Source of the DNA: Undaria pinnatifida
Lineage: Eukaryota; Sar; Phaeophyceae; Laminariales; Alariaceae
DNA: 64,000 nt
Direction: 5' to 3'
Assembly: GCA_012845835.1 (NCBI GenBank)
Contig: JABAKD010000018.1
Coordinates: forward strand, 2,302,616 to 2,366,615
The notes below the pieces were generated by a model. It was given only the letters and a program-made list of their open reading frames with translations. It was not told the origin of the DNA and searched no databases. Positions 55,898 to 64,000 of this stretch are shown here, in pieces. Position numbers and translations under genes: made by a program. How positions within the stretch are numbered: the stretch's first letter is position 1; every line of letters begins with the position of its first letter.

Positions 55898-56275
55898 GCG
55901 ACTTTACCTATCGTACGCAGACGCGCTTGCCAAGACAGCTTCCGAGAGCATAGAGGCGATAGTGCGCAAACGGAGGATATTGTTTGCGGGATTTATAGAA
56001 CGTATGGGCGAGGAGCTTCTGCCACAGAGAGAGGGTGATGTTTGGGGGGCTTGTTGGGGGTAAGGGCTACTCAGGGGGGCAAGGGAAGGACTGGTTGGTG
56101 CATCTGAAGGAGGATGTGTCGGTCTTTGGAATGAAATTGGAAGGATAGCGAAAGGCTGCTCAGAAGGCCGGCAGCTGGTTTCGACGGGTAGATAGAGGAG
56201 GGAGCCGAGTTATTCATGCGGAAATAGCATGAGACGGCGAGACAGAGAGCTGCAGAGCGACACGCAAAGGCCGCA
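55898..56275 (+). pseudogene. Non-LTR retrotransposon reverse-transcriptase C-terminus, decayed
   Basis: The frame 'ALAKTASESIEAIVRKRRIL' and 'FAGFIERMGEELLPQ' is the familiar C-terminal signature of LINE endonuclease/reverse-transcriptase polyproteins (…RRILFAGFVARM…LP). After a frame shift near 56035 it continues 'GGLVGGKGYSGGQGKDWLVH', 'LKEDVSVFGMKLEG', a stop, then 'RKAAQKAGSWFRRV'. It has at least one frame shift and two stops, and no catalytic palm domain in the window. Clearly a 5'-truncated dead copy. Confidence 0.8.
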
Positions 56276-56299
56276 GCAGCGCTATCCACCGTCGGCATT

Positions 56300-56400
56300 T
56301 CTAAGCGGCCGGGGGTAGGGAGGTGGGGGGAATGGGGAGGGGGGGGCTGGGGAGGATCGTGGGGGGAGGGGGGCGGGGGGGGGGGGGAGGGAGGGCGTCC
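56300..56400. repeat. G-rich tract
   Basis: GGGAGGTGGGGGGAATGGGG-type sequence, possible G-quadruplex. Confidence 0.8.
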
Positions 56401-56604
56401 TGCCGAAGAGAGTGACGTCTGGATCTGGCCATCATCGTCTTGAAATTTGTGGGTCTTCCAATGGTCGCCACAAGTTAGCGTAAGGCCGCCCTGACTTATT
56501 CGCCTGGTTACGTTCTCTCCCCAGTGTCATTGATGATGCACTTGATACCCTCTATGAGCCCAATGCCGTCTTTAGTCAGTTCCTAGGGTCTGCTAGTATG
56601 ACGT

Positions 56605-56735
56605 TTTTTTTCTTTTTTTTCTTTCCTTGCTTCCTCTTCTTGTCTTGTCTTTTCTTGCTTTTCTTGTCTTTTTTTTTCTTGCCTTTCTTTTCCTTTCTCT
56701 TGTTTTCTTTTCTTTGTTTCTTTTTTCAATTGACT
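56605..56735. repeat. CTTTTCTT pyrimidine tract
   Basis: TTTCTTGCTTTTCTTGTC-type sequence; polypyrimidine on the + strand. Confidence 0.85.
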
Positions 56736-56945
56736 TGCGTCTGGCTTACGTATGCAAGGTGATAGGTACAATGAACGTGTAATATATACGTGGTAGTCTT
56801 TCCTGGGTGTCAAGCGGTATAATAGTCGGTTTTTCCAGGTGCGAGTAGTGAGACGTATGCACCAATTTCAATGTGGACCTGGCACATCGTAAGTCTGACT
56901 CCCGAATTCACTTTTTTTTATGTTTCTGGCGGAGGCATGAATGGC

Positions 56946-57202
56946 GAGCCATCCCACGGGAGGCATCAGATCAGCCCCTGAGCTCCTCACAAGAGGAACT
57001 CAAGATATCTCACCCGAAAAATGACTTGGAAGGCATTCGTTCGCACAACCCGACCAAGCTTCTTTGCGGCAGTCCTAAAAACACAATGTACTCGTGAAAT
57101 TACTTCATTGACAGGCAGTTCTTCACATGACATGAGGAACTCAATCGCCCAGGGACTTTTTGGCGCAATCATACAACTGCATCCCCTACCGTGGGATGAC
57201 TC
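56946..57202. mobile_element. MITE family 2 copy with TGGC duplication
   Basis: 'GAGCCATCCCACGGGAGGCA' to 'CTACCGTGGGATGACTC', flanked by TGGC at 56942-56945 and 57203-57206. Together with the copy at 50277 this establishes a 4-base target duplication. Confidence 0.88.
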
Positions 57203-57271
57203 TGGCGTCAGCTGTGACTGTGATATATGTGTGTACCACCCTTGGTTTGTTTGTGTTTTTTCTCTCGAGGG

Positions 57272-57357
57272 TATTCGTTAGCTCCAGAGTGACTGGAATC
57301 TGTCCTGTGATCACGGACTTGATTGTGCTCGAGTTAATGTGAGAACAACAACAACCA
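57272..57357 (+). mobile_element. (AAC)n-tailed retroposon copy
   Basis: 'AGCTCCAGAGTGACTGGAAT', 'CTGTCCTGTGATCACGGACT' and 'GAGTTAATGTGAGAACAACA', ending in a short AAC tail. Confidence 0.8.
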
Positions 57358-57707
57358 GTTTTCCCCATCATACCCGGAATCATACCAGATAACGTATCAT
57401 ACCAACTATTTTGATGCATGGTTCGCACGTGGAGGGGGGCGGTGTTCAGGTAGTTAGTCTATTGTAATTTTTGTAATTATTAAAACTCTGATTCGGTGCT
57501 TTCTTCTCTGTGAAGCACAAGAGGATCTCGACCTTTCAAGCCAACCATATGGGCAATAAAACCCTTCCAACACAAACTTGAACCGGGAACGGCAACCAAC
57601 CATTGTTGTTGTGTAACATTCTTGCATTAACTGCCTAACGAAGTTGTAAGTCTGGTCACAGGATAGGCTCCAACCAGCCACTCAGGAGTGGAAAAAATGC
57701 TCTCTAA

Positions 57708-57861
57708 CCCACCGTCCGACCCGCGATCGGCTTCGCCGCGCGTTCTTCGAAAATCTGACGAAGTGATGTGCGGGCCACGTCAAAAACCGAAATATATGGT
57801 GCTTTAGCCGGCCTTGTTCGGGGTACGTGTTGTGGGTGCACAACACGTCATAGGGTGCTAG

Positions 57862-57862
<1 letters not shown>
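57708..57862 (+). repeat. Dispersed 'CCGACCCGCG...AAATCTGACGAAG' repeat
   Basis: Same family as 53385: 'AAAATCTGACGAAGTGATGT' and 'GGGTACGTGTTGTGGGTGCA'. Confidence 0.6.
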
Positions 57863-58215
<353 letters not shown>

Positions 58216-58439
58216 CAGCGAAAAAACACATGAAAACCAAAGGTGGTACGCGTACGAGTATATATTTCAGCTGATGATGCAAGTCATGCCCCGGTCAGAG
58301 AAACATATATAATTGATATCGGGAGTCAGCCTGCGATGTGCCAGGTCCATACTGGTGCATACGTCTCACTACTTCAATATGCTAATGCCGCATTTAGGGG
58401 CCAGGGCTAGGGTGTCTCAGCCGCGTTTGTTCGTTCCCA

Positions 58440-58560
58440 GCTTTGGGATGAGGGGTGTTGTTAGGATTACGGTAAGGAACCCAAGGCTCGGTTGGTGGTT
58501 GAATTTACACCCGATCGATCCTTGGTTCCACTATTAGTAGGAAGTGCTTTCTAGCCCGCG
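58440..58560 (+). repeat. Dispersed repeat shared with 60590
   Basis: 'CCCAGCTTTGGGATGAGGGG', 'GATTACGGTAAGGAACCCAA' and 'GATCCTTGGTTCCACTATTA'. Confidence 0.7.
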
Positions 58561-58829
58561 AATCCGTTTACACACATTATGTAGACTACATGCTGTACGC
58601 AGTGATCCGTCTGTATGGGAGCCTGCATGTACCAGTCGGGGACACCGGCACTTCAACAGAGGCAACCGGCACTAAAGTACCCCGCATACCACCACGGGTA
58701 TTCTTCCATGCAGTTACTAGATCTGGAGCTCCCCCACCTAACAAGTTAGCCGCCCGGACCTTTTGGGGTGGTGGGCTGTTCGCGGTTGCGAGCAGAAAGC
58801 ACTCCCGGGTCGGATAGAGGTGCTGGCGT

Positions 58830-58925
58830 AGACCCTACCCACCCCCTAACCCGAACCCCAACCCTTACCCTAGCCCTAGCCTTAGCCCTAACGCTAACCT
58901 TGACCCCAACCCGGACCCAAAACTC
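58830..58925. repeat. Interstitial CCCTAA-like tract
   Basis: 'ACCCTTACCCTAGCCCTAGC' and 'CCCTAACGCTAACCTTGACC'; degenerate, about 12 units. Confidence 0.75.
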
Positions 58926-59130
58926 TCCTGCCGCCTGTGACCACCGACTTGATAAATATTAAATGGAGTTGATGTGAGAACAACAACAGCAGCAACAACT
59001 CGTAATTAAACTACTACACAGCAGTAAGTAGTTAGGCGCTCTTGCTGTTTTACTCACATTAAACTCGCACAATCAAATCCGTCCGTGGTGGCAGGACGCG
59101 CTCCGGTCATTCTGGAGTGGAAGGCGCTGA
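58925..59130. mobile_element. Pair of (AAC)n-retroposon fragments, head to head
   Basis: 'CCGCCTGTGACCACCGACTT' with 'TGTGAGAACAACAACAGC' is + oriented. 'CTCACATTAAACTCGCACAA' with 'GTGGTGGCAGGACGCGCTCC' is - oriented. Confidence 0.65.
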
Positions 59131-59261
59131 AAAGATAGTGGGCAACTGGCACTTACTAAAAAACCGGCGCCATAGAGGGGCGCCTACTGATAGCGAACAG
59201 CCCGATGCCTCGAGGGCTTAGGCCGGGCGGCTTGTTGTTGATGTTATCATTGTTATTTTTT

Positions 59262-59570
59262 TTCACACTTCTAGTGTCCAGATTCTGGACTAGCCATGGT
59301 CACAGGTATAGGTGTCGTCCATTATTCCCCCCCGCGTTTCTCGCCTTCAATTTTTATCGCGCATTGGATTCGGCAATCCCGATGCTCGTCGATTTTTCAT
59401 CGAGTGTTGCTAACTCACGCTCCCCCCGCGCTTTCCGCAAGTCAACTTGTGCACAAGAAAGAAGCCCCCACGAATTTATACGAGTGTGATGCACTCGGGG
59501 GGATTCGAACTCACGAAACTGACCTATAGCAGGCTCGAGGATAACCTGATACGCCACCGGGGCGACCGGC
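59262..59570 (-). mobile_element. tRNA-derived SINE, inverted full-length copy
   Basis: Read on the - strand: head with A box (complement of 'CCTGATACGCCACCGGGGCG'), B box (complement of 'GGGGATTCGAACTCAC'), then the body blocks in order, including the complements of 'TTTCATCGAGTGTTGCTAAC' and 'TTTCTCGCCTTCAATTTTTA'. Confidence 0.75.
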
Positions 59571-59739
59571 TCGTACTATAGCACCCTAGCTAGGCACCCC
59601 CCCCCTCCTACGAAGGCTGCCCCGCCTGGGAAGACGTTCTTGACTACTTCGACCAGTTTTGCCCAAAACACGGAAGACATCGTACATCCCACAGATAGAT
59701 TCAAGTGGAAGACTGACTCCACCATCATGCGAGTATTGC

Positions 59740-60030
59740 CTCAGGAAGGCAACCAAGCCGTGGCGGTTCACTTTTTTTTCGGAATCAATCGTGGTCCTCA
59801 TTTCGGAAAATTCTCGCAGGTTGCGACGGGAGTGGCGCCAAGCCAGTATCGGTCTTAATTGAACCTCCCCCATCGCGCCGAAGCTAGGTCGCCGGGAGGC
59901 ATGGGATTGGTTTTTGGGTGCTACGCAGAGAGACCGGACCGTGAGCCGTGGTTTTCCGTGGTTCAGACTTTTTTTTTATAACAGTCAATGTTTCGTCGCT
60001 CGATAATAATAATGTGAAAGCTGTGCAGCG

Positions 60031-60074
<44 letters not shown>

Positions 60075-60175
60075 GCGTTTCGCGTTGTTTATGACAAGTT
60101 TTGGCCCGTTTCGGAGGGCGCCTTTACAAGCCTCACTCACACACGAGATCATACCAGACAACGTGCCAGGCACCA
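59740..60175 (+). mobile_element. Dispersed element with 'GTGGCGGTTCAC', copy 3, containing (GCC)n
   Basis: Same block order as 52040. (GCC)n at 60029-60074, where copy 1 has CCGCCGCCGCCACCG. Confidence 0.7.
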
Positions 60176-60344
60176 ACTACATACAGCAGTAGTTTATTTC
60201 GCGTTTTTATGCGTGTTTAGACAGGTTTGAAACTGCTTTGATTTTTTCTTCTTTTTTTTTTTTTTTGCGTTTTTTGCGTTTGCTTTTGTTTCTCGAACCA
60301 CGAGAAGAGGGCCTCGACTCAGCCCAACCCACAACCAACCCTAT

Positions 60345-60395
60345 AACCCTGCGACTCTAACCCTAACAACCCGACCACCAGCTCTAACCCAGGCT
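60345..60395. repeat. Short CCCTAA-like tract
   Basis: 'GCGACTCTAACCCTAACAAC' and 'CAGCTCTAACCCAGGC'. Confidence 0.6.
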
Positions 60396-60589
60396 GAAAG
60401 GCTCCGTCCGACCGGCGAGCGACTTCGCCGTTTGCTTCGGAAAATCTCACTGAGAACGTGCGGACCCACCTTGACTGGGACCAGTGGTGTATGATACGTG
60501 GGACGAGCACACGTTAAAGGCTACTGCTATTACTATCTGCTTATAATATGCTGCCGCGTTTACGAGTCAGGGCTAGGCATGTGAATCAC

Positions 60590-60735
60590 GTTTCTTCCCA
60601 GCTTTGGGCGCCATTGGTGCCGGCGGGGTTAGGCTGAGGGATACGCTTAGGGCTACCATTACGGTAAGGAACCCTAGGTTCGGTTGTGGATTGTGAGTCT
60701 ACGCCCGCCCAATCCTTGGTTCCACACTAGGAAGC
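60590..60735 (+). repeat. Dispersed repeat shared with 58440 and 43912
   Basis: 'TTCTTCCCAGCTTTGGGCGC', 'ATTACGGTAAGGAACCCTAG' and 'CCAATCCTTGGTTCCACACT'. Confidence 0.7.
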
Positions 60736-61059
60736 GCTATGGCACTATGCAGTGTTTCTTCCTGGCCCAAACAAACGTGCACACACACATGTATATATAT
60801 ATACTTTAAATAAATGTAGTGGGGCCCCTTTATATTATAAAAATGAAAATACACTCTGGCTGTGAGATCAAAGATTTTGTCGAAACTCATCGTTGCAAGC
60901 TGCGTGTGATGCTCCGATCGCGCGTATTACTGGGTGTGTGTCCTCACTAAGGATATAGGTCGACGACTCCCCTTGGAACTACAGTGTAGCTTGCACCAGG
61001 GTCAACACGGTGATGTCAGTCAGTCTGTGCGCGGAAACTATAAAATCCGCTTTTGAAGG

Positions 61060-61340
61060 GGATAAAATGTGACAGCAGTGGAAGGAAATGCATCAGTTTA
61101 TCAAGTGTATCCTGTAAGTCGTATGACCGGTGAAGGGAGGGCGGAGGTTTTAAGGGCGTGGGAGACTGGGTTTGAACAAGACGGAGCGGGGGGGGGGAGG
61201 GCTGTGCGCGGAAACTATAAACCCATTAAAGGGACAAATCTGACGGTTGTGGAAGGAATGCATCAGTTTATCATGTATGTATATCCTGTAAGTCGTACTA
61301 CCCGTGAGGAGAGGGCGGAGTGTTCGAAGAAGTGGGGGGT
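61060..61340. repeat. Duplication of about 185 bases
   Basis: 'GGAAGGAATGCATCAGTTTA', 'TATCCTGTAAGTCGTA' and 'GAGGGCGGAG' occur twice, 185 bases apart, with 'GCGCGGAAACTATAAA' before each. Confidence 0.75.
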
Positions 61341-61642
61341 GGAGGGGATTTCCAACAGTCAAAAGCTTTAGGTCGCATAGATGTAGGGGCTTGCTATATG
61401 CGTGGTGCTAGATGTAGGTGATGGTGCGGGTGGTGGGGAAGGAGAAGGCGTTTGGTGGGGCATTGGATCGTTGGTGGGGGGGGGGGGGGGAGTATACATA
61501 TGTATGATGGCTCCGATTCCAGTTTATGTTTCTCTAGGCGGATTAGGGCGGATGGATGAATTGCTTCAGCTGTGATATACGATACGTTGACCACTTTTGA
61601 TTTGCTTTTGTTTTTTTCCCTGGGAAATTGTTCTACTACTAC

Positions 61643-61940
61643 TCCAGAGTGACTGGAGCCTGTCCTGTGACCACGGGCTTGATTATGTGAGGTGACGGAA
61701 GAAAAACCACAACAGCAACAACTCCGTATGTGGTGGTCCCTTTATATATTGCGCCGGTACGTAGCAGTGGGACAAACTGGTGCCACGTTACAACAGCAGC
61801 AGCAGCAACCGGCACTCCTCCGCATACCACGACGCGATTTAGCTTAGTTTGGCGCTATTGTTGTAGTTGTTCTCAAAGTCACTCGCATAACCAAGTCCAT
61901 GGTAGCAGAATGGCTCCAGTCACTGTGGAGTTTGAGGCGC
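61643..61940. mobile_element. Two (AAC)n-retroposon fragments, inverted pair
   Basis: 'CCAGAGTGACTGGAGCCTGT' (+) at 61643 and 'CAAGTCCATGGTAGCAGAAT' with 'GGCTCCAGTCACTGTGGAG' (-) at about 61890. Confidence 0.7.
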
Positions 61941-62109
61941 TACAATAATAGTGGGCAACCGGGACTACCATCAAGACGGTGCTATACAGAGGGATCCCTA
62001 CTCCATGAGGAGCAATACTGGCGGCCTGGACGCCTTACCACCGTATAGCACCAAGGGTGGCATCCCCTAACCTACCCCGCCTGGGAATAATTTCTTCTGC
62101 GACTGATTT

Positions 62110-62350
62110 TACGATAGCCCCCCCCCCCCCCAAACCAGCGACTTTCTTCAGCGAACGTTTCATGGCTGCTCGATATGAGGAAGGATGCTATGCAGAGTAT
62201 ATCTTCACATGTATGTTCTTGTTCGCGAAGGACTATCGATCGATGACGTCGGGGTTTCGAGGGGCACCGTAATTCAGGAGATACGACCGGGAGCTGGTTT
62301 CGAAACCGGCGATTTCGTCAAACAACAGTTGGGGGTGGGCTACCGTAGCA
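62110..62350 (+). mobile_element. Repeated segment with conserved frame, copy 2
   Basis: Bounded by TTTACGATAGCCCCCC and GGGGGTGGGCTACCGTAG. 'MYVLVREGLSIDDVGVSRGT' then 'VIQEIRPGAGFETGDFVKQ' is open and aligned in frame with copy 1 at 42640. The inverted CTACGRTAGCCCCC ends suggest a TIR element whose interior is or was coding. Confidence 0.55.
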
Positions 62351-62363
62351 AGACTCCTGCTAG

Positions 62364-62550
62364 CTTTTTCCTCTATAAAAACCGCGACACTCTGCCCCCA
62401 GATACGAGTGGAAGATTGAACGAAGGGAACCTGGACTTTGTGGGGAAATGTATTGAATTATTGGCAAGAGGGGATGAGGGAGATGGGCCACCAGGCGAGA
62501 GCGTTTCTAGTTGGTTGAGCTGGAGAAACAGAGGGAGAGAGGATATAGTA
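62364..62550 (+). CDS. Candidate isolated exon, possibly myosin head
   Basis: The segment is open from an acceptor-like 'ctgctag' to a consensus donor 'gtaagt' at 62551. It encodes 'FFLYKNRDTLPPDTSGRLNE', 'GNLDFVGKCIELLARGDEGD' and 'SSWLSWRNRGREDIV'. The 'F(L/-)xKNRDTLPPD' string resembles the conserved loop of myosin motor domains (FLEKNRDxLxxD), which is the only reason for the name. No neighbouring exon of a myosin was found on either side within the window. It could be the first visible exon of a gene that continues to the right, or an orphan. Confidence 0.3.
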
Positions 62551-63084
62551 GTAAGTGTTGATTGATTTCAGAGACTCGCAAAGAAAAACACTTTCAGCTT
62601 TAGTGCGGGGATTTGACTCCACGTGATGTTGTCTGCGAACAGGGGTTTCGTACACTCCGTAGGAGGTCGGCGAGTGGAAAGACAACATGAGAGGGTGGGT
62701 GTAGGGAGATGCCGACGAAAAATTTCCGTTCTCTCGACGTTCAGTGTTTGCTCTTGCTCTCTCTCTCTACCGTTGACAAGAGAAAACCATCTATCTGTCG
62801 ATTTTTTCTCGATTGGATAATACGCGTTGTCTTGGTGCGCGCTACGTACGATATAACAATAAAGGGTCTTGTTCTTACACAATGGTATTTCAGAGTGACT
62901 CCCACGATCATTCCTAGCCGTGTTTTTCCGGCGGCATGAATGTGGAGAAAGAGGCGAGAGGAGCGAGGGGTTGGGTACATGTATCCCCCCCCCGTATAGC
63001 CTACATTCCCACGGAGTAGGGGTTGGGATTTTCGGGGGATGCGTTTCTGACCGGTTGTGCTCCCCAGTTGCGGACCCATCTCGG

Positions 63085-63405
63085 TTAGCAGTACAGTACT
63101 TCGACGCGAGTGTGCTTGGCTCGGTCGCGCGAAATGAATCCAATGTCTTTGAGGTCATCTCGGTTCTTCTAGCTGCAATAATACTTTGACGAGTGTGCTT
63201 GGCTCGGTCGCGCGAAATGAACCAATCTCTTCGAGGTCATCTCGGTTAGCTGCACAATATTTTGACAAGGGTGCTTGGCTCGGTTGCGCGAAATGAAGCA
63301 ATGTCTTCGAGGCCATGTTTCCGGGTGAGATGTTGAGTTGCTCATGTGAGGAGCAGCTCAGGGACTTTCCGATGCACCCAATGCAGCGTGGAATGACCAG
63401 CTCTA
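63085..63405. repeat. Tandem repeat of about 87 bases derived from MITE family 2
   Basis: 'GTGTGCTTGGCTCGGTCGCG', 'CGAAATGAATCCAATGTCTT' and 'CGAGGTCATCTCGGTTAGCT' occur three times. The final part 'GGGTGAGATGTTGAGTTGCT' leads into family 2 sequence. Confidence 0.75.
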
Positions 63406-63479
63406 GTACTAGGTGGTAGGACAGCTCGCCACGCTATCCGCTATCATGGGAACTGAAGGACACGCCAGAAAAACAGCTG

Positions 63480-63880
63480 GCTTGCGAAAGAACGCAGTTG
63501 AGTCAAACTGACACACGACGAGACCCAAAATACGTCCAAGCGTGATGACCTTTAATAAGCTTAATGTTTCTCCATCCGCCGGAGGATAAAAACAGAAAAT
63601 GAAAGACTCCCTACCCTTCCCAGGAGGAGGGGTACTTGGGGTTGGAACAATACGGGAACCAAAGGACACGCCAGCTAGCGCTGAATCGCGAAGAACGCAG
63701 TTGGGTTGGGTTGAAAAAGTTGACACACGACGTGTGCACGAAAATAAACAGAGGTTGTGGTGACCTTTAATAAGCTTTGTGTTTCCCCATACGCCGGACG
63801 ATCTGCGGCGGAGGATAAAAAATAACAATAAAAGACTCCCTACCCGTCCCAGGAGGAGGGATGAACTTGGGAGTTGGAAC
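63480..63880 (-). repeat. Two inverted copies of the 'CTCACCACGCTT' repeat in tandem
   Basis: 'GACCTTTAATAAGCTTAATG' and 'GACCTTTAATAAGCTTTGTG', 'CTCCATCCGCCGGAGGATAA' and 'GACTCCCTACCCTTCCCAGG' each occur twice, 195-240 bases apart. Confidence 0.8.
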
Positions 63881-63889
63881 AATATCCTG

Positions 63890-63965
63890 CCCCGTGACCG
63901 CGGAGGAATTTGCTTACTAGATGCGGGTTAATGTGAGATCAACAACAACATCTGTATATGTTGTT
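63890..63965 (+). mobile_element. (AAC)n-tailed retroposon, 3' end
   Basis: 'CCCCGTGACCGCGGAGG', then 'GCGGGTTAATGTGAGATCAA' and CAACAACA. Confidence 0.65.
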
Positions 63966-64000
63966 GTATGCAGTATACCTTTTGTTGAAGAAGCAAGGAG

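Noticed and set aside
62568-63158. 196-codon minus-strand frame
   Set aside because: Composition rich in Ser/Thr/Pro/Arg, no family motif, overlaps the 63085 tandem repeat; no splice or homology support.

Overview
This window looks like a gene-poor, repeat-rich stretch of a eukaryotic nuclear genome. Nothing prokaryotic, viral or organellar is apparent. Two protein genes on the + strand can be rebuilt from short exons with GT-AG borders and matching reading phases. Their introns run from about 0.9 to 7 kb and are packed with simple repeats, satellites and small transposons. Gene content (a Rab-type GTPase and an algal/plant-like GT8 glycosyltransferase), long introns, TTAGGG-like tracts and poly-C/poly-TTG tracts suggest a large-genome photosynthetic stramenopile such as a brown alga. 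That placement is an inference and was not tested by a search.

Layout. (1) 1-12,200: the 3' part of a Rab-family small GTPase gene. Three exons (1830-1949, 8879-9001, 12035-12193) encode the G3, G4 and G5 motifs; the P-loop exon(s) must lie upstream of the window. Each exon is surrounded by several broken copies of itself. (2) 12,200-16,680: intergenic, with a (TTG)n tract, a 175-bp satellite, G-rich and CTG-skewed DNA, and a (CTA)n tract. (3) 16,679-41,706: a complete ten-exon gene for a 418-residue type II membrane glycosyltransferase of family GT8. It has a DxD motif (LDTD), the motifs GGFMVIRPD and HFTNCQKPW, and an N-terminal signal anchor. Several of its exons also have decayed partial copies in the flanking introns. 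(4) 41,707-64,000: no gene I can identify firmly. It holds MITEs, tRNA-derived and (AAC)n-tailed retroposons, a decayed non-LTR reverse-transcriptase C-terminus (about 55,898-56,275), a TRIM-like element, interstitial TTAGGG-like tracts, and one isolated open segment ending in a consensus donor (62,364-62,550, possibly a myosin-head exon).

The mobile fraction is well resolved in places. There is an 861-bp hAT-like element with a perfect 8-bp target duplication, nested in another repeat; a 175-bp pogo-like MITE with TA duplication, nested in a 107-bp satellite; an 82-bp piggyBac-like mini-element with TTAA duplication, nested in a larger MITE; and a 250-bp MITE family with 4-bp duplications. 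A roughly 158-bp satellite seen at three places appears to be a tandemly amplified nested-transposon composite.

The two genes do not form an obvious pathway unit. Rab proteins direct vesicle traffic and GT8 enzymes of this architecture work in the Golgi, so both belong to the secretory system, but adjacency in such a genome is weak evidence of linkage. The most unusual feature is the repeated, local duplication and decay of single exons around their functional originals in both genes.
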